A DNA stretch of 32,977 bases, taken from the NCBI GenBank assembly GCA_937896695.1, contig CALBOT010000093.1, positions 1 to 32,977 on the forward strand. Direction: 5' to 3'. Shown in pieces: positions 27,364 to 32,977 of this stretch. The stretch is from an uncultured Candidatus Nitrosopelagicus sp. (GTDB lineage Archaea; Thermoproteota; Nitrososphaeria; Nitrososphaerales; Nitrosopumilaceae). The notes beneath the pieces are model-generated. The model did not search any database. It was given only the letters and a program-made list of their open reading frames with translations, and was not told where the DNA came from. Positions within the stretch are counted from its first letter, which is position 1; the number at the start of each line of letters is the position of its first letter. The translations under genes and the position numbers were made by a program.

Positions 27364-28491
27364 TTGATTAATGCACACGGTGGAAAATTAGTAAATCGAG
27401 TAAAAGACGTTGATCCATCCGGATTGATGTCTATTGATATTTCTGCAGATTTAGCAAATGATGTAGAAAATATTGCCGATGGAATATTTTCTCCACTAGA
27501 AGGATTTCTAAACCAACAAGATTTTGAATCTGTTATTTCAAAAGGTAGACTTGCAAATGGTACTGCATGGACTATGCCAACTGTCTTAGATGTTGATGAA
27601 GAAACTGGCAAAAAAATGAAAGATGCTGGAAATGTATTACTCAAAAACCCTGATGGAACAGGAATTGCTGTATTACATGTAGAAGATGTTTACTCTTATG
27701 ATAAACAAGCAACAATGAATGGAGTTTATGGAACAAATGATGAATCACATCCTGGTGTTGTAAAAACTAATTCAATGAAAGATTTTCTTGTTGGTGGAAA
27801 AATCGATTATATCCAAAGACAAAATGAGACTGAAATTCGAAAACATAGAATGACTCCTACACAAACAAGAGAGTCATTTGAAAAAGCAGGCTGGAAAACT
27901 ATTGTTGCATTTCAAACTCGAAATCCTCCTCATGTAGCACATGAAATGTTGCAAAAAACTGCAATAACAACACGAGACGGTGTATTTGTTAATCCACTAA
28001 TTGGAAAGAAAAAACCTGGTGATTTTAAAGATGAAATTATTGTTAAAGCATATGAAGTAATGATTGCAAAATACTATCCAGAAAACAAGTGTCAACTAGC
28101 TACACTACATACAGAAATGAAATATGCAGGTCCTAGAGAGGCAATTCATCATGCAATTATGCGTCAAAATTATGGATGCACACATATCATCATAGGAAGA
28201 GACCATGCTGGTGTTGGAAAATTCTATGATCCATTTGCAGCACATAAAATATTTGATGATTACCCAGAACTTGAAATTGAACCAATCTTTTTCCCAGCAT
28301 TCTTTTATTGTAGAAAATGCCTCACATTTACAAATCCAAATGTTTGTCCTTGTGACGTAGAATATAGAGAGCAAATCTCTGGAACTAAAATGCGTGAGAT
28401 GATTAACAATGGTGAATCTCCATCAGAATTCATCCTAAGACCTGAAGTTGCTGAAGTAATCATTAATTATGACAAACCATTTGTTGAGTAG
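27364..28491 (+). CDS. sat: Sulfate adenylyltransferase (ATP sulfurylase)
   Basis: [12 protein letters not shown] (QxRN/HxxH), [18 protein letters not shown] start at 27364. Confidence 0.93.
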   Translation: MINAHGGKLVNRVKDVDPSGLMSIDISADLANDVENIADGIFSPLEGFLNQQDFESVISKGRLANGTAWTMPTVLDVDEETGKKMKDAGNVLLKNPDGTGIAVLHVEDVYSYDKQATMNGVYGTNDESHPGVVKTNSMKDFLVGGKIDYIQRQNETEIRKHRMTPTQTRESFEKAGWKTIVAFQTRNPPHVAHEMLQKTAITTRDGVFVNPLIGKKKPGDFKDEIIVKAYEVMIAKYYPENKCQLATLHTEMKYAGPREAIHHAIMRQNYGCTHIIIGRDHAGVGKFYDPFAAHKIFDDYPELEIEPIFFPAFFYCRKCLTFTNPNVCPCDVEYREQISGTKMREMINNGESPSEFILRPEVAEVIINYDKPFVE

Positions 28492-28521
28492 CTTTTTATC
28501 AAGATCTGAAGAATTTAGTTT

Positions 28522-29193
28522 ATGAAATACAAAATTACAATAATCTTTTTTGCATCCATGATGGTATTTCCAGCATTTGGACAATGGGAAACACCAAACG
28601 ACTCACTTTCTGTTGCAAAATTTGACATTAATTGGGATGAATTCAATGTACCTGCACGAGATGCAGAAATAATTCCATTTGATGATATTCACGAAACTAC
28701 ATGGCAAGTAAATTTGCAAAATAAAATTTTGTATGGTAATCCTGATGGAGTTGCAGTAGTTCGATTACACGATGCAAACATTGAAGATAAATTTATAGAA
28801 ATAGGAATGGGTGCAATTCCTGATCGACCTTTTTGGGTTGCAATTCAACTTCCTGAGGAAGGTTACGTTGTAGTTCATGACAAACTTGAAAGGGGTTGGC
28901 CTGGAAATGGAAAAGTTATCTTAGCATATGCTGATACCGCAGGATTAACAATCAATAATGGAGAAAGAATCGTAATCACAAATCTCGATGTAGAGGGATT
29001 TGCAATTAACTCCTACTCTGTTTGGGGTTTGAAAGGTTCCCAGGATCCACCTGCTACTGTTTCAGGGTTTCTAAATCTTGAAGTACTTTCAGGTGATCCA
29101 AAAGAAGGCCCTTTGCACATGTTTCCATTTTATGTAGTTGGTGCACTTGGATGCATAGTTGCATTCTTACTATTTACTAAGAAGCGGAATTAG
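28522..29193 (+). CDS. Hypothetical exported protein with C-terminal TM anchor
   Basis: Signal peptide MKYKITIIFFASMMVFPAFG; C-terminal YVVGALGCIVAFLLFTKKRN. Confidence 0.65.
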   Translation: MKYKITIIFFASMMVFPAFGQWETPNDSLSVAKFDINWDEFNVPARDAEIIPFDDIHETTWQVNLQNKILYGNPDGVAVVRLHDANIEDKFIEIGMGAIPDRPFWVAIQLPEEGYVVVHDKLERGWPGNGKVILAYADTAGLTINNGERIVITNLDVEGFAINSYSVWGLKGSQDPPATVSGFLNLEVLSGDPKEGPLHMFPFYVVGALGCIVAFLLFTKKRN

Positions 29194-29830
29194 TTTTGTA
29201 ATATTTACAACCATTTCTAATTTTACAAACCTCACACATTGGAGAAATAGGTTTGCAAATATTTTGGCCATACATTACAAATGTATCATTGACATCAAGC
29301 CAATATTTTTTTGGGATTTTCTCCATTAAGGCAAATTCTGTCTCCTCAGGAGTTTTTGTTTTGACTAACCCTAATCTATTTGAAATCCTGTGAACGTGAA
29401 TATCTACTGGAATTGCAGGGATTTCATATGCATAAACTAAAACACAGTTTGCAGTCTTTCTTCCAACACCAGGTAAGGCTACCAGTTTTTCTAATTCATC
29501 AGGTACCTTTCCCTTATACTTTGAATCAATGATCTTTGCTACTTCAATAATCCGTTCAGCCTTTACATGATAGAAACCTATTGACTTGATTATTTTTTCA
29601 ACATCTCTAATTTTGGCTTTTGATAATTGTCTTGCATTTTTGTATACCTTAAACAAATCTTTTACAATTCTTGTAGTTGATTCATCCTTAGTCCTTGCTG
29701 ATAAAATTGTTCCAATCAAAATACTAAATGGTCCATGATCTTCTGCATCATGCAGATCTCTTAATGCTGTAATTCTTGGTGGTTTAACAGCATTCATTGT
29801 CTTTCGCATTCCATTTAGAATTTTTTTCAT
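29177..29830 (-). CDS. nth: Endonuclease III-like DNA glycosylase/AP lyase
   Basis: LPGVGRKTANCVL HhH, VDIHVHRISNRLGL, C-terminal FeS Cys cluster CKPISPMCEVCKIRNGC. Start shortened to MKKILNG at 29830 to avoid overlap with 29882. Confidence 0.92.
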   Translation of the reverse strand: MKKILNGMRKTMNAVKPPRITALRDLHDAEDHGPFSILIGTILSARTKDESTTRIVKDLFKVYKNARQLSKAKIRDVEKIIKSIGFYHVKAERIIEVAKIIDSKYKGKVPDELEKLVALPGVGRKTANCVLVYAYEIPAIPVDIHVHRISNRLGLVKTKTPEETEFALMEKIPKKYWLDVNDTFVMYGQNICKPISPMCEVCKIRNGCKYYKTNSAS

Positions 29831-29881
29831 ACGTATTTTATCGCGTACAAGTCTTATATCTGTAAAACCTTCCAAATTATC

Positions 29882-31045
29882 ATGGAACTTACTTCGGAAG
29901 AAAAAGATGCATTGAATGGTAAACATGGTGAAACAATGCAAACTGCATATCGAATTTTAGTTGCAACTGGAGAGGCAACCAATGCAGAAAAATTAATTCC
30001 TATAAAATGGGCACATCTTTCAGGCGTAAATTACAATACAATCGGTGATTCAGGGGAACAATTTCTTAGGGAACTAAGTAAAGATGCTCGTGTAAAAGTT
30101 AAAGCAACTGTAAATCCAATGGGAATCGATTTTGATCACATTTCTGAATTTAATCATATTGATGATGAATTTGTAAAAAAACAGGCTAGTATTAGAGACT
30201 CGTACATAAGAATGGGTGTAGAACCAACCTTCTCATGCACTCCTTATGATATTTTTGATTTACCTGAAAAAAATACACAAGTTTCTTTTGCTGAAAGTAA
30301 TGCTGCAATCTTTGCAAACTCACTAGGAGGATTAAAGACAAACAAAGAAAGTGCATTTAGTGCATTAGCAAGTGCAATTACCGGTAAATCACCGTATTCT
30401 GATTTACGAAAAGAAAATGTTACCACGCCAATGACAATACGGATGAAAATGGATAATCCAAGTGAGCTAGATTTTGGAATGCTCGGATTTTTTGCAGGAA
30501 AAGTTGGTGATACGTCTGTTAATATTTCTGGTGTTTCTCAACCAAACAGACGCAGTTGTAAGGCATTGTGTGGTGGCATGGGAACATCAGGCACTTGTGC
30601 AAAATTTAGATTTGTAGATGATGAAGATGAAAAATCTGAGAAAGTTGATTTTGGAAAAGAAGAGATGAATGAAGTATTTGATGAGCTAAATACCGCAGAA
30701 AAAGGCGACATCATCACTCTTGGAAGTCCGCAATTAGGGTTAGAGGAACTATCTGACTTATCAAAGATGTTAAAGGGTAAATCATTTGAAAAACGATGTA
30801 TGGTCTTTTGTTCAAGAGCGGTACAAGAACAAGCACGTACTCTTGATTACATTAATGAAATTGAAAGAGCCGGAGGCGAAATTTTATCAGACTGTTGTAC
30901 GTGTCTTACACCGCTAATTGATACTAATGAAACTGATGCGGTAACTACCAATTCCATTAAAGGCGCATATTATTTGAAAAATTCTACAGGGGTCGATGTA
31001 AATCTCAAACCATTGTCAAAGATCATTGAGGATGAAACAAAATGA
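29882..31045 (+). CDS. Aconitase X catalytic domain; probable phosphomevalonate dehydratase large subunit
   Basis: AcnX-type sequence (THLSG-like AHLSGVNYNTIGD, TFSCTPYD, AESNAAIFANSLGG, DCCTCLTPL) with adjacent swivel-domain gene. Confidence 0.85.
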   Translation: MELTSEEKDALNGKHGETMQTAYRILVATGEATNAEKLIPIKWAHLSGVNYNTIGDSGEQFLRELSKDARVKVKATVNPMGIDFDHISEFNHIDDEFVKKQASIRDSYIRMGVEPTFSCTPYDIFDLPEKNTQVSFAESNAAIFANSLGGLKTNKESAFSALASAITGKSPYSDLRKENVTTPMTIRMKMDNPSELDFGMLGFFAGKVGDTSVNISGVSQPNRRSCKALCGGMGTSGTCAKFRFVDDEDEKSEKVDFGKEEMNEVFDELNTAEKGDIITLGSPQLGLEELSDLSKMLKGKSFEKRCMVFCSRAVQEQARTLDYINEIERAGGEILSDCCTCLTPLIDTNETDAVTTNSIKGAYYLKNSTGVDVNLKPLSKIIEDETK

Positions 31046-31425
31046 GTAAGGTTATTGTTCAAGGAAAAGCACAAGGAAAAGTTCTAAAATCAATTAATCC
31101 AATTAATTTTCTTGGAGCAGTTGATAAAAAAACAGGAATAATTCGTGATAAAAAATATGATATTTTTGAAAAATCTATGAAGGATACTGTTCTTGTATTT
31201 CCACATGGAATTGGAAGCAGTGTAGGTGCATACACAATCTATTCTCTAAAATCTAACCAATCTGCTCCTATTGCAATGATTTGTAAAAAAGCTGATCTAA
31301 CTGTTGCATCTGGATGCGCACTTGCAAACATACCAATGGTTGTAGTTTCGACTGAAGAGTTTGATTCTATAGAAAATGGAAATGAAATTTGTATTGATAC
31401 AAAATCTGAAAAAATTTTAAACTAA
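31042..31425 (+). CDS. Aconitase X swivel domain; probable phosphomevalonate dehydratase small subunit
   Basis: FPHGIGSSVGAYTIYSLKSNQSAPIAMIC; 4-bp overlap with the large subunit. Confidence 0.85.
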   Translation: MSKVIVQGKAQGKVLKSINPINFLGAVDKKTGIIRDKKYDIFEKSMKDTVLVFPHGIGSSVGAYTIYSLKSNQSAPIAMICKKADLTVASGCALANIPMVVVSTEEFDSIENGNEICIDTKSEKILN

Positions 31426-32977
31426 CCTGTTTCTGTAACTTTGCTTGAACCTGTTGGTAATGCTCTAACATAATCATCAATTAGAAATATTTTCTTAAAA
31501 TTATCATCAATTTTATCAAATTCAGCTCTAATTTTCTTCGCAATATCTGACATTGTTGAACCTCCAGGTTCGATTACTGCATAACATAGACATTTCTTTT
31601 TGATTGGTTCTGGTGGACCACAAACTAACAAGTAATCCTCATCTTCTTTAAAAATCCCGATTGCAAGTTTTAATGATGAAACTTTGATAAAATTTCTTGT
31701 ACCGTTAATCATGAACGAACCTTTAGCCATTGACTGACCTGTAGGTGCGCCTTTTTTCACCTGATCTGGATTTACCCAAAAACTACTCATTCCATATGCA
31801 GATATCTGCCATGCACGACTAAAACAAACTGTAGCATGCGCAACCTCATCCAAACTTAGTGGAAGTATTTCTTCATCCTCTGCTTTTAGTAAAAAGAAAG
31901 GTGAACCATGAACTTCTGCATGAAAGACCTTGTCATTTTTTTCTAAATATTTTCTAATTATTGCACTATTTGATGAGCTATCTCTGCCTCCCACGGCCAA
32001 AATTCCATCTGATGTGTAAAACCATCTATACCTTTCATACCAGCTCTTTTTTCTCACTTCTTTGAACCCGACTGCTCCTTTTGCAATTTCTCCTTTTTCA
32101 ATTGTTTTTTCTAATTTAGATTCTGTTTTCTTCATTAATTTTTCAATTGATTTTACAGCAGCTTTTTGTTTTTTTGACTCATCAAATAATTTTGAAGCAA
32201 TTGTTGGAAGTGATGACTCTGGATTTATTTGAATTTTTGATTCATTAATCTTCATGTAAGGAACTCCTTTCTCACTAATTATCTCTGCATTTTTTTCTTT
32301 TAGTGAATTTGTAATAATTTCATTTCTTATGTCGTGTTGTCCTGCAGATGTCATTGTAAATAGCAAATTTGCTACTTCAGCTATTATTTTTGATTTTTCT
32401 ATAACAACATTGATTGCATTTTTTTGTTCAGATAATGTTTTTTCTAACGATTCTATTTTTTTATCTGCAGGACTACTGAATAATGACTTTCCTTTTTCTA
32501 AAATTTCTTCTGTAAAAACAATATCTAATCCCTCGTTGAAACTATCAACTTTTTTTGCATTCAAATTATCATCTGAGAATCTAATTGGATATGCGTCATG
32601 CACTTCATCTTCAATTATTACTGATGGATCATGTGGACCTTTTGTTACTTTTGAAAGAGTTGATGTAATTATTTCATATAATGCTTCAAATTCTTCATCT
32701 GTAACTTCATTACTTGGTTTTTTTGGATCAATTCCTGATAATCTGATAATCTCTTCAACATATTTTTTTGGTAATCCCAATCCTCTGCCTATTGTTTTAC
32801 CAATTCCACTAGAAGAAAATAATTTTTTAAAAGATTCTTTTGTTAAATTTAAAACATCTGTCCCATCTTCTGGAGGTGGAATATACTCTAATCCCACACG
32901 AAGTTGTCTATGTCTGACATCGATTGAATGTAAAAGTGCTAAAATTTTTCTTTCCTCATTACATAAAATAATATTTC
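31422..32977 (-). CDS. NFACT/Rqc2-RqcH family protein, partial (N-terminus beyond the right edge)
   Basis: KSWYERYRWFYTSDGILAVGGRDSSSNSAIIRKYLEKNDKVFHAEVHGSPFFLLK (NFACT-R). Frame is open past the listed GTG (NIILCNEERKILALLHSIDVRHRQLRVGLEY) to the window end. Confidence 0.88.
   Translation of the reverse strand, partial: NIILCNEERKILALLHSIDVRHRQLRVGLEYIPPPEDGTDVLNLTKESFKKLFSSSGIGKTIGRGLGLPKKYVEEIIRLSGIDPKKPSNEVTDEEFEALYEIITSTLSKVTKGPHDPSVIIEDEVHDAYPIRFSDDNLNAKKVDSFNEGLDIVFTEEILEKGKSLFSSPADKKIESLEKTLSEQKNAINVVIEKSKIIAEVANLLFTMTSAGQHDIRNEIITNSLKEKNAEIISEKGVPYMKINESKIQINPESSLPTIASKLFDESKKQKAAVKSIEKLMKKTESKLEKTIEKGEIAKGAVGFKEVRKKSWYERYRWFYTSDGILAVGGRDSSSNSAIIRKYLEKNDKVFHAEVHGSPFFLLKAEDEEILPLSLDEVAHATVCFSRAWQISAYGMSSFWVNPDQVKKGAPTGQSMAKGSFMINGTRNFIKVSSLKLAIGIFKEDEDYLLVCGPPEPIKKKCLCYAVIEPGGSTMSDIAKKIRAEFDKIDDNFKKIFLIDDYVRALPTGSSKVTETG

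Noticed and set aside
29831-29941. Extended N-terminus of the EndoIII ORF (MHCFTMFTIQC...)
   Set aside because: Overlaps the divergent AcnX gene; homology-like sequence begins at the MKKILNG start.
1-32977. CRISPR arrays, transposons, prophage or toxin-antitoxin modules
   Set aside because: No spaced direct repeats, transposase, integrase or phage-like proteins were seen in any frame.

Overview
The window looks like a Nitrosopumilus-type ammonia-oxidising archaeon (Nitrososphaerota/Thaumarchaeota): AT-rich, densely packed and mostly core genes. Recognisable genes include thpR, a CCA-adding enzyme, RNase Z, PRPP synthase, MscS, a KamA-family radical SAM protein, hemerythrin, APS kinase and PAP phosphatase, GtrA, an ESCRT-III/CdvB-like protein, FolE, QueC, homoserine kinase, a GPN GTPase, an SDR, PAPS/APS reductase, ATP sulfurylase, EndoIII, AcnX-type phosphomevalonate dehydratase subunits and a partial NFACT/RqcH. 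No tRNA, rRNA, CRISPR array or transposase was seen. Three things are not explained by ordinary annotation. (1) The left ~0.8 kb reads as a bacterial-looking Omp28/thioredoxin-like secreted protein, joined in frame to a CCA-adding enzyme that has lost its C-terminus. Its only interruption is a TGA exactly at the first Cys of the expected CxxC motif (UAYC), followed by a SECIS-like hairpin; it may be a selenoprotein on a chimeric contig end. (2) A promoter-associated, hand-foldable three-way-junction RNA sits in the intergenic region at ~12.62-12.75 kb. (3) A GC-rich element with a 12-bp closing stem and a T-run lies between two minus-strand genes at ~24.05-24.12 kb. All folds and family assignments were made by eye, with no searches run.
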